From assembly GCF_025717555.1 (NCBI RefSeq), contig NZ_JAJIRP010000001.1:620001-684000 (forward strand): a DNA stretch of 64,000 nucleotides, read 5' to 3'. Position 1 is the first letter of the stretch; every line of letters starts with the position of its first letter. Origin of the DNA: Paucibacter sp. B2R-40 (GTDB lineage Bacteria > Pseudomonadota > Gammaproteobacteria > Burkholderiales > Burkholderiaceae_C). Shown here piece by piece: positions 18,151 through 26,360 of this stretch. The notes under the pieces were generated by a model. That model saw only the letters and a program-made list of their open reading frames with translations. It ran no database searches and was not told the DNA's origin. The translations under genes and the position numbers were made by a program.

Positions 18151-20507
18151 CGCCCCTTCAAGCGTGCAATGAACTGCTCCAGCTGAGGGTCCGGAGCCCC
18201 TGGCCGGCGCATCTTCTCGGCCCATTGGAGCGCCTGGGCCTGCTGCCCGCCTTGCGCATAGAAGACCGCCAAGGCATAAGCCATGGACGGATCTGCAGGC
18301 TCCAGCTTTTGCGCCGTCAGCAAGGCACTTTCAGCCTGCTTGCGCTGGCCCAGGCCTTGATGGACGAGGCCGAGGTTGTAGTGCACCTTGGCGCGAGTGG
18401 GCAGCAGCTTGGCGGCGCGTGTGAGTGCGGCGGCGGATTCGGGCATGCGTTTCTCTTCGGCCAGCAGCAAGCCGAGCGAGTATTGCAACTCGCCCAGCTC
18501 AGGCATGCGCTTGAGCCCCTCGGTCAAAACGCTTTCGGCCTGCGGGTTGCGGCCGGTCGCGCTGTAGAGCTGGCTCAGATTGGCACGCGCCGGTGTGAAG
18601 TCGGGGTCTATCTTCAGGGCGTTCAAGTAATGCTGCTCGGCCAAATCGTTGGCCCCCAGGTTTTGCTGGATCACCGCCAGATTCAAATGCGCGCCTGGCA
18701 TGTCGAGCGAGACGTTCTGGGTCGCGATGTATTCGGCCAGCGCGGCATCGAAGGCGGGTTTCAGGCTGATGCCGATCTGCCCGGCGGGCAAGCTGGACAA
18801 GCTGCGCGCGGCGGCGATGCGCACCGCCCGGACAGGGTCGCTGAGCAAGGGGCCGAGTGCCGCCAAGCGCTGCGCAGCAGGTGCCGCCTCCAGGCTGTCG
18901 GCAGCGGCGGCGCGAAGCTCAGGGTTCTTGTCGCGCGTGGCGTCCATCTTGGTGTCCAAGCCAACTTCGGCAGCGTAGCGCAACTCGGCCAAGGCGGTGG
19001 CGCGCACGATGGACGGCTGGCTCAGGTTCGCGGCCAGCTCGATCAAGCCGGGCGTGGCCTCGGTCTTGCCGGCGCGCGCAGCGGCCAAGGTCTCGGCGAA
19101 ATGCGGTCGTTGTTTGGGTCCGTACCACTTCAGCACCCAATCAGCCGCCCATTGTGCCGGCTTGTCCGCATGGCATTGGGTACAGGCGTTAGGCGTGCCG
19201 AGCTTGACGCTGAGATCGGGGCGCGGGATGCGCAGGCTGTGGTCGGGCCGCGCCTGGATCTGCATGAACTTGGTGGCCGGCATATGGCAGGCCACGCATT
19301 GCGCACCGGCTGAGCCTTGCTTGTGGAAGTGATGGGCCGGGCCGTCGTATTCGCCGGCCGCGCTGGTGAAGCTCTGGTTCGGCGCGCTTCTTGGCGTGGC
19401 CGCCGGCGCATGGCATTGCAAGCACAGCTCATTGCCCGGCAGCTTGACTTTGCCGGTATGGGCGTTGTGGCAGTTGATGCAGGTGACGCCCTTCTGATGC
19501 ATCTTGCTTTGTCGGAAGGAACCGTCGACAAAGACCTCGTCTTGCTGCTGGCCGTCGGCGTGATACAGGCCGCTGGTCAGCAGCGTAGGAAGGACGTTGT
19601 CCAGCAGCGGCTGGCCAGCAAAAGGCTTGCCGTCCAGCTCGGTGCGGCGGGCATGGCAGCTGGTGCAGACCTCACCCTGCTTGGCGGCGTCCTTGACCTT
19701 CACATCGACATTGAGCCCATAGTTGGCTACGGCGGTTGGCGCCTTGCCTCCCGCCTTCAGCGCTGCCCATTCCACATGCGGCTTGCCCGGCCCATGGCAG
19801 GCCTGGCAACTCACATTCGGCTCGCTCCAGCGCGAAGCAAAGCTGTCGGTCTTGGCGTCGTAGTTCTTTTCAAAATTGGTCGTGTGGCAGCCAATGCACA
19901 TGGTGTTGGCGGTCTGGTAGCGGCCGGTCCAGTGCAGCACGTCGCCGGCAGGTGACTTCTCCTTGGGCAGCAGATGGAACCATTGCTTTTTGGGCTCGTC
20001 CCAGGCGATTTGCAGCGGCTGCAGGCGCCCGCCGGGCATCTCAATCAGGTATTGCTGCAGCGGATCGTGGCCGAAGGCGTACTTGATTTCAAAATCAGCC
20101 AACTTGCCGTCCGGCCCATCGGTATTGACGAAGAATTTACCCTCGCGCATGAAGAAGCGCGTCTTGATGCCCTGGTGCTTGAATTCGGCGTTATTGAAGT
20201 CGCCGCGCACCGTGTCCGGGCCGGCTGCCGCCATCGCCTTGGCGTGGTGCGAGCCCTGCCACTGCTTTGCCTGATCCGTATGGCAGCTCAAGCATTGCTT
20301 GTTGTCCACATAGGCGGCGTGGCCGACCGGCATGCTGGCGACCGCTGCCGCAGTTTGCGACAACTGAGCCGGCTGGCGGCTGGGTGCACTCAGCCACCAC
20401 CATGCCGCGAGTCCCAGCATGCTCGCAAGGACCATCGTGCCGATGATCCAGGCTCGTTTGTGGGAGCGGGGTGGGGCGGTCGGGCTGGCTGCGGTTTTCA
20501 TGCTCAT
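18147..20507 (-). CDS. Octahaem cytochrome c with HEAT-like and TPR repeats
   Basis: A 786-residue protein with an N-terminal membrane anchor or uncleaved signal (WIIGTMVLASMLGLAAWWWL). It has eight CxxCH haem sites in order: CLSCH, CIGCH, CQACH, CTSCH, CINCH, CLQCH, CVACH, CTQCH. These fill the first ~460 residues. HEAT-like helices follow (NPELRAAAADSLEA, DPVRAVRIAAARSL), then at least four TPR units (ALKIDPDFTPARANLSQLYS, AKVHYNLGLVHQGLGQ). Such multihaem-TPR proteins are usually annotated as cytochrome c552-like. Electron transfer on the periplasmic face is inferred, the partner unknown. It lies 77 bp below the HAD hydrolase gene and may share its transcript. Confidence 0.88.
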   Translation of the reverse strand: MSMKTAASPTAPPRSHKRAWIIGTMVLASMLGLAAWWWLSAPSRQPAQLSQTAAAVASMPVGHAAYVDNKQCLSCHTDQAKQWQGSHHAKAMAAAGPDTVRGDFNNAEFKHQGIKTRFFMREGKFFVNTDGPDGKLADFEIKYAFGHDPLQQYLIEMPGGRLQPLQIAWDEPKKQWFHLLPKEKSPAGDVLHWTGRYQTANTMCIGCHTTNFEKNYDAKTDSFASRWSEPNVSCQACHGPGKPHVEWAALKAGGKAPTAVANYGLNVDVKVKDAAKQGEVCTSCHARRTELDGKPFAGQPLLDNVLPTLLTSGLYHADGQQQDEVFVDGSFRQSKMHQKGVTCINCHNAHTGKVKLPGNELCLQCHAPAATPRSAPNQSFTSAAGEYDGPAHHFHKQGSAGAQCVACHMPATKFMQIQARPDHSLRIPRPDLSVKLGTPNACTQCHADKPAQWAADWVLKWYGPKQRPHFAETLAAARAGKTEATPGLIELAANLSQPSIVRATALAELRYAAEVGLDTKMDATRDKNPELRAAAADSLEAAPAAQRLAALGPLLSDPVRAVRIAAARSLSSLPAGQIGISLKPAFDAALAEYIATQNVSLDMPGAHLNLAVIQQNLGANDLAEQHYLNALKIDPDFTPARANLSQLYSATGRNPQAESVLTEGLKRMPELGELQYSLGLLLAEEKRMPESAAALTRAAKLLPTRAKVHYNLGLVHQGLGQRKQAESALLTAQKLEPADPSMAYALAVFYAQGGQQAQALQWAEKMRRPGAPDPQLEQFIARLKGR

Positions 20508-20584
20508 CTTCTTCTATCGATCAAACGCCAGCTTCGATTCAAGGGCTGGGTGCAGCGCGCACTGTACCCAGCTTTGGCGGCAAT

Positions 20585-21670
20585 TCAGGGCGCGGGAGCG
20601 AACACCTGTGTCCAATCCGACTTCATGCTGACCACCGTCCAGCCGCGTGCGCCGGCCTCATCCAGGCCGCGCTCCAGGCGGCCGATCTTGGAGCCGCGGT
20701 CATAGGCGTATTCGCGCTCGGCGTCGTCATGGTGGATGATGGCCGAAAGGCGCGCGCCGGGGCCGGCACTGGTCCACTCCAACATCTGAAAGTCGCCGTC
20801 GGAGTTGCCGAAGGCCATGATGGGGCGGCGCCCAATCGCCTTGTGGATGCCGACTGGCTTGCCGGCCTTGTCGTCATTGAAGGCGATCTTGGCTTGTTGC
20901 ACCAAGACCGGCTTGCCAGCCCGCAACTCGTACTTCAACTCCAGACTGGAGCCGACGACCTGCTGCGGCGGCACGCCGTAGACTTGTTCCGCAAACACGC
21001 GCATGAATTCGATGCCGCCGCCCGAGACGATCCAGGTCTGGAAACCGTTGGCGCGCAAGTAACTGAGCAGTTCCAGCATCGGAGCGTAAACCAGCTCGCT
21101 GAAGGGGCGCTTGAAGCGCGGGTGCTTGGCCGTCGCCAGCCAGTCGCGCACAGCGGCGGCGAACTCCTCGGTGGTGGCGCCGGCATGGGCCGCACCCAGC
21201 AACTCCAGCAAGGCTTTCTCGCCGCCGGCCGCGACGGCCTTCATGTCGCCATTCAGCAAATCCTTGAAGGGCGGCTTGTTCTTCCACTCGGGGTGGCTAG
21301 GCGCCAGCGCTTTGACGCGGTCGAGCGCAAAGCTAAGCTGAAAGTAGATCGGCTGCTCGCCCCACAGCGTGCCGTCGTTGTCGAATACGGCGATGCGTTC
21401 GGCTGGTGGCACATAGTCCGGCCCGCCGGATTCGGTCACGGCGGCCACAAAAGCGAGGATGCGTGCCTTGGCAGGGCCGGCGTTCCAACTTGGCAGCGGG
21501 TCGGTGGCTTGTGCAAAGCCCAAGTGCGGTGCCAGCGCGGTCAAGCCGACGGCAGCCGCGCACAGGAAGGCGCGGCGCTGCAGGCTGCCAGCAGATTTCG
21601 GCATCGAACGCTGCTTGGTGGTATCTCGATTTGATGCAGCAAGCGCTACTGATTGAGATTTTGGTTTCAT
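20585..21670 (-). CDS. Tat-exported HAD-family phosphatase-like hydrolase
   Basis: A 361-residue HAD superfamily hydrolase. The N-terminus has a twin-arginine signal (QRRAFLCAAAVGLTALAPHLGFA). Motif I is FDNDGTLW with the nucleophile and acid Asp pair, a motif II-like serine is in WIVSGGG, and MAFGNSDGDF gives motif IV acids. A GNSDGD ending is typical of phosphoserine-phosphatase-like HADs. ATG 21670 follows an ideal GGAGGG Shine-Dalgarno. Encoded between an arylsulfatase and a multihaem cytochrome; HAD-arylsulfatase pairs recur in proteobacteria, although the joint pathway is not established. Confidence 0.87.
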   Translation of the reverse strand: MKPKSQSVALAASNRDTTKQRSMPKSAGSLQRRAFLCAAAVGLTALAPHLGFAQATDPLPSWNAGPAKARILAFVAAVTESGGPDYVPPAERIAVFDNDGTLWGEQPIYFQLSFALDRVKALAPSHPEWKNKPPFKDLLNGDMKAVAAGGEKALLELLGAAHAGATTEEFAAAVRDWLATAKHPRFKRPFSELVYAPMLELLSYLRANGFQTWIVSGGGIEFMRVFAEQVYGVPPQQVVGSSLELKYELRAGKPVLVQQAKIAFNDDKAGKPVGIHKAIGRRPIMAFGNSDGDFQMLEWTSAGPGARLSAIIHHDDAEREYAYDRGSKIGRLERGLDEAGARGWTVVSMKSDWTQVFAPAP

Positions 21671-21726
21671 TTTTGGTCCCTCCGGTTTAACCGGGCCAAA
21701 GGCCAACAGGCCTGATCCCCAAACAA

Positions 21727-21754
21727 AAGAACCGCAGCCTGGTCGGGCTGCGGT
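21727..21754 (-). terminator. Intrinsic terminator behind the arylsulfatase gene
   Basis: ACCGCAGCC/GGCTGCGGT hairpin (21731-21754) followed on the minus strand by CTTTTG. It separates the arylsulfatase from the HAD hydrolase gene, so they are probably separate transcripts or partly attenuated. Confidence 0.8.
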
Positions 21755-21807
21755 TCAGCAACTGGCGGCAAGATTGCAAGAGCAATTGCTGCTCTTGCAC
21801 GCGTCCG

Positions 21808-23358
21808 TCAGTTGTGTTGCGGCTTGGTCAAAGACTCCATCACGCGGTCCAGGTTGAAGCTGCCTGGTTTTTGGCGCGGCGGAAATTCGCGGAAGCTTTG
21901 CAGCCAATTGCCGACATAGGCGGCGGCCGGCGCGATCAGGAACATGCGGTCGGCGAACCACTGGTTGTAGCCCATGCCTTCATACTCGGCCCGCTCGAAG
22001 GGGTCGGTACGCAGATTGCCCAGCATCGGCGCACGCAAAGGCACGAAAGGCATCTGCCAGACCGCCATGCCGTGGGCTTCTTGCTTCAGGAAGGTGGCCT
22101 TGAAGTTGTCATAACGGATCGCCGCAACGCTGCCGTCATCGGTCCAGTAGATGAAGGAGTGACGCGGCCAAGCGGCTTCGCCCTTCAAGGCCGGCATCAG
22201 GTTGTAGCCGTCCAGATGGACCTTGTAGTTCATGTCGCCGACCTTGCGGCCCTTCAGCAAGTCTTCGGTGACGGTGGTGTCGCCGGCAGCGGCCAGCAGG
22301 GTGGCCATCATGTCTTCATGCGCGCCAATTTCGTTGTTGACGGTGCCGGGCTGGATCACGCCGGGCCACTTGATCATGGTCGGCACGCGGTAGCCGCCTT
22401 CCCAGTTGGTGTTTTTCTCGCCGCGGAACATGGTGGTGCCGCCATCGGGCCAGCTCATCGACTCCGCACCGTTGTCGGTGGAATACATGATGATGGTGTT
22501 GTCGTCCAGGCCCAATTCCTTGAGTTTGGCCAGAATTTCACCGACATGGCCGTCATGCTCGACCATGCCGTCCGGGTAGACGCCCAGGCCGGTCTTGCCG
22601 ACCGACTCCGGCTTCAAATGCGTGTTGATGTGCATGCGGGTGGAGTTCCACCACAGGAAGAAAGGCTTGTCGGCCTTCTTGGCGCGCTCCATGAAGTCCA
22701 GCGCCTTGGCATTGACCTCCATGTCGATGGTTTCCATGCGCTTCCTGGTCAGCGGGCCGGTGTCGGTGATGGTGCCCCCGGCATAGCTGTGGATCACACC
22801 GCGTGGGCCAAAGCGCTTTCTGAATTCTGGGCTCTTGGGGTAGTCGACGTTCTCGGGCTCTTCCTCGGCGTTCAGGTGATAGAGGTTGCCGAAGAATTCG
22901 TCAAAGCCATGGGCGGTGGGCAGCATCTCGTCGCGGTCGCCGAGGTGGTTCTTGCCGAACTGGCCTGTCATATAGCCGCGAGCGCGCAGCAGCGTGGCGA
23001 TGGTCGGGTCTTCCTTCTTCATGCCTTCGGGCGCGCCGGGCAGGCCGACCTTGGTCAGGCCGGTGCGGATGGGCGCTTGGCCCGTGATGAAGGCGGCGCG
23101 GCCAGCGGTACAGCTTTGCTGACCGTACCAGTCGGTGAACATCGCGCCTTGCTTGGCAATGCTGTCGATATTGGGCGTTTTGTAACCCATCACACCCAGG
23201 TTATAGGCGCTGATATTGAAGCCACCCACATCGTCACCCCAGAGGATCAGGATGTTGGGCTTTTTCTTCGTGGTCGGCGCAGTGTTGGCCGGCTGGGCCA
23301 GCGTAGCGGCGCTGGCCACCAGGCTCGCGGCCAGCAAGAGAACGGTCTTCCATTTCAT
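21808..23358 (-). CDS. Secreted arylsulfatase (type I, formylglycine-dependent)
   Basis: A 516-residue protein with signal peptide MKWKTVLLLAASLVASAATLA. Type I sulfatase features: metal ligands DD at 42-43 in LILWGDDVGG, the active-site signature C83-TAGR (Cys converted to formylglycine) in SCTAGRAAFITGQ, GKNHLGD, and the second metal site DNG in YSTDNGAES. It hydrolyses sulfate esters in the periplasm. A formylglycine-generating enzyme is required but not in this window. ATG 23358 has a GAAGGAG ribosome site. A dedicated terminator follows. Confidence 0.95.
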   Translation of the reverse strand: MKWKTVLLLAASLVASAATLAQPANTAPTTKKKPNILILWGDDVGGFNISAYNLGVMGYKTPNIDSIAKQGAMFTDWYGQQSCTAGRAAFITGQAPIRTGLTKVGLPGAPEGMKKEDPTIATLLRARGYMTGQFGKNHLGDRDEMLPTAHGFDEFFGNLYHLNAEEEPENVDYPKSPEFRKRFGPRGVIHSYAGGTITDTGPLTRKRMETIDMEVNAKALDFMERAKKADKPFFLWWNSTRMHINTHLKPESVGKTGLGVYPDGMVEHDGHVGEILAKLKELGLDDNTIIMYSTDNGAESMSWPDGGTTMFRGEKNTNWEGGYRVPTMIKWPGVIQPGTVNNEIGAHEDMMATLLAAAGDTTVTEDLLKGRKVGDMNYKVHLDGYNLMPALKGEAAWPRHSFIYWTDDGSVAAIRYDNFKATFLKQEAHGMAVWQMPFVPLRAPMLGNLRTDPFERAEYEGMGYNQWFADRMFLIAPAAAYVGNWLQSFREFPPRQKPGSFNLDRVMESLTKPQHN

Positions 23359-23660
23359 CGTCTCAGCTCCTTCAGGGTTTTCGCATCAGCGCACTGAGTG
23401 CTGCTCACACCCAAGGCGTTTTCTGCGGGGAAATAAACCTGTAAAAAACTATCCGCTGTGTCTGCTGTGCCCAGACATCGGCAGGATTGACCCGCGCGAA
23501 AATGCGACGAAGGAGAGACTTCCCATCGGGGCACTCAAGTAACGCTTGAAGGCCTATCAAATTGAAGGGCAGCATAACGCAAGCTGGTGACGGTGCAACT
23601 CGAAAAAATCAAACAAAGCTTCCACGGGAACATGTGATTCGCGACCAGGTAACTCGCGAC
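23359..23660. other. Intergenic region upstream of arylsulfatase
   Basis: Upstream of the minus-strand sulfatase gene. Contains the sulfatase promoter region, which I cannot define by boxes. I see no gene or clear hairpin. Confidence 0.4.
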
Positions 23661-23924
23661 TTAGCGCTCCGGCTGCAAGCTCAGCTTGCTGCGCGTGTGC
23701 ATCGCCACATCGGCCTCGGCCAGACGCTGGCTGCGGTGGTGACCTTGCGCATGCAGTTCGGCTTGATCGGCGCAATGCCAGTCGCCCCAGAAGCCACTTT
23801 GCCCCATCGGGTAGAAGCCCAGGGACTTGGTTGGTTTGGCCAGATCAATGAGGCCTCGGCGACTATCTCGGCCTGCGTCTCCACCGCCCTGGTGTCGCGC
23901 TTGCCCCACCAGGGTGATTGGTCA
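23661..23924 (-). pseudogene. Frameshifted gene remnant downstream of DUF2950
   Basis: Directly after the DUF2950 stop codons the minus strand carries coding-like sequence split over two frames. One frame gives SPWWGKRDTRAVETQAEIV and AEASLI; a second gives DLAKPTKSLGFYPMGQ and SGFWGDWHCADQAELHAQG, ending LSLQPER-stop at 23661. Both halves have the high GC third positions of the neighbours and join smoothly by one shift near position 23850. No ATG gives a full reading. I do not recognise the family. A sequencing error or a real decayed gene would look the same. Confidence 0.45.
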
Positions 23925-24824
23925 TCAAGGCTGCGCCACCGCCTGCCATCCCGGGCCAGGATTGAAGCTCGTGATTGCCGCCGCAGCCTTGGCCGAATTC
24001 GGGCCCAGATCGGCCTCGAACACCTGACCGTCCTGGTTGACCATGAAACTCATCACGCCGCTATCGCCATACTTCAGCGGCCAAGCCAGCATCGCAAAGC
24101 CGGTCTCCATGCGCTTGCCGATCAGGTAGCTACGCACGCCATCCTTGGCTGCGTCGCCCTGGGCCGTTAGTAGCTTGAAGCGGTAGCCGTGGTAGCCCTC
24201 GCCGGCTTTCTTGGGCAGAAAGCCTTCGCCCAAAGGGCTTTCATCGCCCAAGCTGGCGGGCCAGATCAGACCGTCCCGTTTGCCGTCGCTGCTGATGATG
24301 CGCTGTGCATACTCGAGCACCCCGTCGCCATTGCGGTCGACCGATGCATATTCGCGCTGAGCGTCGACCGAGGCCAACAAGGCCTGGATGGTGGCGTGCT
24401 CATTGGCGCCAATGCGCCGCTCCAGCACATTGAGTTTGCCGCCCGTCAGATCAAAGCGCCACTGGCCGTCTTTGCCCTGCAGCAGCGGAATCGGCAGCGC
24501 CCAAGGGTCGGTGCCGACCAGCATCTCGCCCAGGCCTTGCTTGACCGTGACCGAGCGGGCTTGATGGGCTTTTTCCAAAAACGTGTAGCGATCGTCGGCC
24601 GACACTTCGCCCAGTGGCATCAGCTTGGCCCAGTCTTTGCCCAAGACCCGTTTGAGCGCGACGGGGTCACTGCTCGCGACCGCATCGATGAAGGCATCGG
24701 CTGCCGCCTCCGGCTTGGCGAAGGCGGCCTGTGCATGTGCCGCACCGCTCAGCAACAGACCAGCAGCCAAGGCCAGGTAGCGGAGCTTGAACAGGGGCTT
24801 GAGGGATGTTGTTCTGAAATTCAT
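23925..24824 (-). CDS. DUF2950 family secreted protein
   Basis: A 299-residue exported protein. A signal peptide (LALAAGLLLSGAAHA) is followed by the DUF2950 pattern: FAKPEAAADAFIDAVASSD, GKDGQWRFDLTGGKLNVLERRIGANE, YASVDRNGDGVLEYAQRIISS and the terminal GWPLKYGDSGVMSFMVN-like block (here AWPLKYGDSGVMSFMVN). Function is unknown. It sits 32 bp after DUF3300 on the same strand; these two families are recurrent neighbours, so a shared envelope role is likely. Confidence 0.9.
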   Translation of the reverse strand: MNFRTTSLKPLFKLRYLALAAGLLLSGAAHAQAAFAKPEAAADAFIDAVASSDPVALKRVLGKDWAKLMPLGEVSADDRYTFLEKAHQARSVTVKQGLGEMLVGTDPWALPIPLLQGKDGQWRFDLTGGKLNVLERRIGANEHATIQALLASVDAQREYASVDRNGDGVLEYAQRIISSDGKRDGLIWPASLGDESPLGEGFLPKKAGEGYHGYRFKLLTAQGDAAKDGVRSYLIGKRMETGFAMLAWPLKYGDSGVMSFMVNQDGQVFEADLGPNSAKAAAAITSFNPGPGWQAVAQP

Positions 24825-24856
24825 GGCTTTTCCTTTTGCTTTTCTGTGGCCTGTAC

Positions 24857-26194
24857 TCAGCGCTGGCGCCCGCCGCCGCCGGCACGTCCGCCGCCGCCAC
24901 CGGCCGGCTTTGCGCCACCCCCCGAATGCTGGCTCATGGAGCCTCGGCTGGCTTGGCCGCGCGATGCATTGGCTCGCGAGGCACCGCTGTCATGCACACC
25001 CGACAGCGCACCGCTATGGCTATTGCCACTGCTACCGCTGGCGCGGTTGGCCGACCGATTCGAGGCCGATGCGTCCCGGTCAGCTCCCCGGTCACCGCCA
25101 CGGTCCGCCCTGTTGACGGCCTGATTGGCCTTGTCACGGTCGGCACCTTGCAGCTTCTCGCGCCCGGCGACCGGATCGGCACCACGTTCCTTCAAGGTGT
25201 CAGCAGCACGCGCGCGGTCCGCATCCCGTTGGCCGTCCTTGCCCTTGAAGGCATCGCGGTCCTTGGCGTTAGCTGCCGCCTGCTGCTTGTTGCCATATTG
25301 CTCGCGGCTCTTGGCATCCCGGTAGGGCACATCTTTGCGCCGCTCGGGGTTGTGCTTGAAGCTGTTGTTATTGTTCGTGATCTGGCGGTTGCTGACGTTG
25401 ATATTGTTGTAACGATTGACGTTGATATCGACGCTGTTGTGGCCCCAGTTATAGCCACCCCACAAGGAATTGTGAATGCCGACAATGGCCGCACCCCACA
25501 CCACGCCCGCAACGAATGCGCCGCCTGGATAGTAGTAAGGGGGCGGCGCCCAGTAGTAAGGCGGGTAGGTCGGATACCACCAGCTGCCGTACACAACCGT
25601 CGGCTGATAGACCGGCACATAAACCGTCTGCGGCTGCGTCGGCTCGATGATGATGACTTGCTTGTTGTTCTCGGTCTGGGTCGTGACCTTTTGCTGTTCA
25701 TTCGCTTTCAGGTTGCCGGCTTCTTGCGCCTTCTTGCGCATGAACTGCACCCGGTCCATCAAATGAGCAGGGTCGGCCAAGAAGGCGTCGCCCAGGCGCT
25801 GCACATCGCCGGGGTTGGCGTCCATCATCGCCAAGACCTGCGGGAAGGCGACCAGCGATTGCACCGCAGGCTCCCAGGGCTTGGTCTCGATCTGCTTGAC
25901 CGCCGCGTCACCTTTTTCATCCGGATGGGCTTTGGACCAGGCGGCGGCTTCTTTGACGTCGCTGGGGTAGGTCGAGGCCATCAAGATCTGCGACAGCAGC
26001 GAGTCCGGATAGAGCGCAATCGGCGCCAACATCTGGTCCAGTTCTTCATCCTTGAAAGTCGCATCGGCGGCGCGCGCGGCGCCCATCATGCCAATGGCAC
26101 ACAAAGTTAGCAGCAGCAGGGCGCGCAACAAGCGCCCCCAACTCGCGCCCCAATTTGGGCCTGCGGCGGTTCGATGAGAGGCAGCAGTCGTCAT
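24857..26194 (-). CDS. DUF3300 family secreted protein
   Basis: A 445-residue exported protein. The signal peptide is LLRALLLLTLCAIGMMGAARA. The conserved DUF3300 domain (about 45-260) has LDQMLAPIALYPDSLLSQIL and STYPSDVKEAAAWSK. A striking Tyr/Pro/Trp-rich segment follows (WYPTYPPYYWAPPPYYYPGG), then an Asn-rich stretch, and then a charged Ala/Asp/Arg low-complexity tail ending in Gly/Arg (GGGGGRAGGGGRQR). The tail looks disordered. First gene of the DUF3300-DUF2950 pair. Function unknown. Confidence 0.92.
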   Translation of the reverse strand: MTTAASHRTAAGPNWGASWGRLLRALLLLTLCAIGMMGAARAADATFKDEELDQMLAPIALYPDSLLSQILMASTYPSDVKEAAAWSKAHPDEKGDAAVKQIETKPWEPAVQSLVAFPQVLAMMDANPGDVQRLGDAFLADPAHLMDRVQFMRKKAQEAGNLKANEQQKVTTQTENNKQVIIIEPTQPQTVYVPVYQPTVVYGSWWYPTYPPYYWAPPPYYYPGGAFVAGVVWGAAIVGIHNSLWGGYNWGHNSVDINVNRYNNINVSNRQITNNNNSFKHNPERRKDVPYRDAKSREQYGNKQQAAANAKDRDAFKGKDGQRDADRARAADTLKERGADPVAGREKLQGADRDKANQAVNRADRGGDRGADRDASASNRSANRASGSSGNSHSGALSGVHDSGASRANASRGQASRGSMSQHSGGGAKPAGGGGGRAGGGGRQR

Positions 26195-26360
26195 ATTCCG
26201 TTCCTTCGAAGAGCAATCGTTGGCACACCGATGATGTTAAACGCGCATTCAAGCCATGGCGGGCCGCTATGTCCAATTACAAATGCGAATGCCGCCAATG
26301 ATGTTCAGACATGTCATCAGTGCGTCATGGGCAGGTAGCACGGCTAGATTGGCGTCCTGT

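Noticed and set aside
21814-23397. 527-codon plus-strand open frame opposite the arylsulfatase
   Set aside because: The minus strand has a full sulfatase with signal peptide and active site; the antisense frame has no domain.
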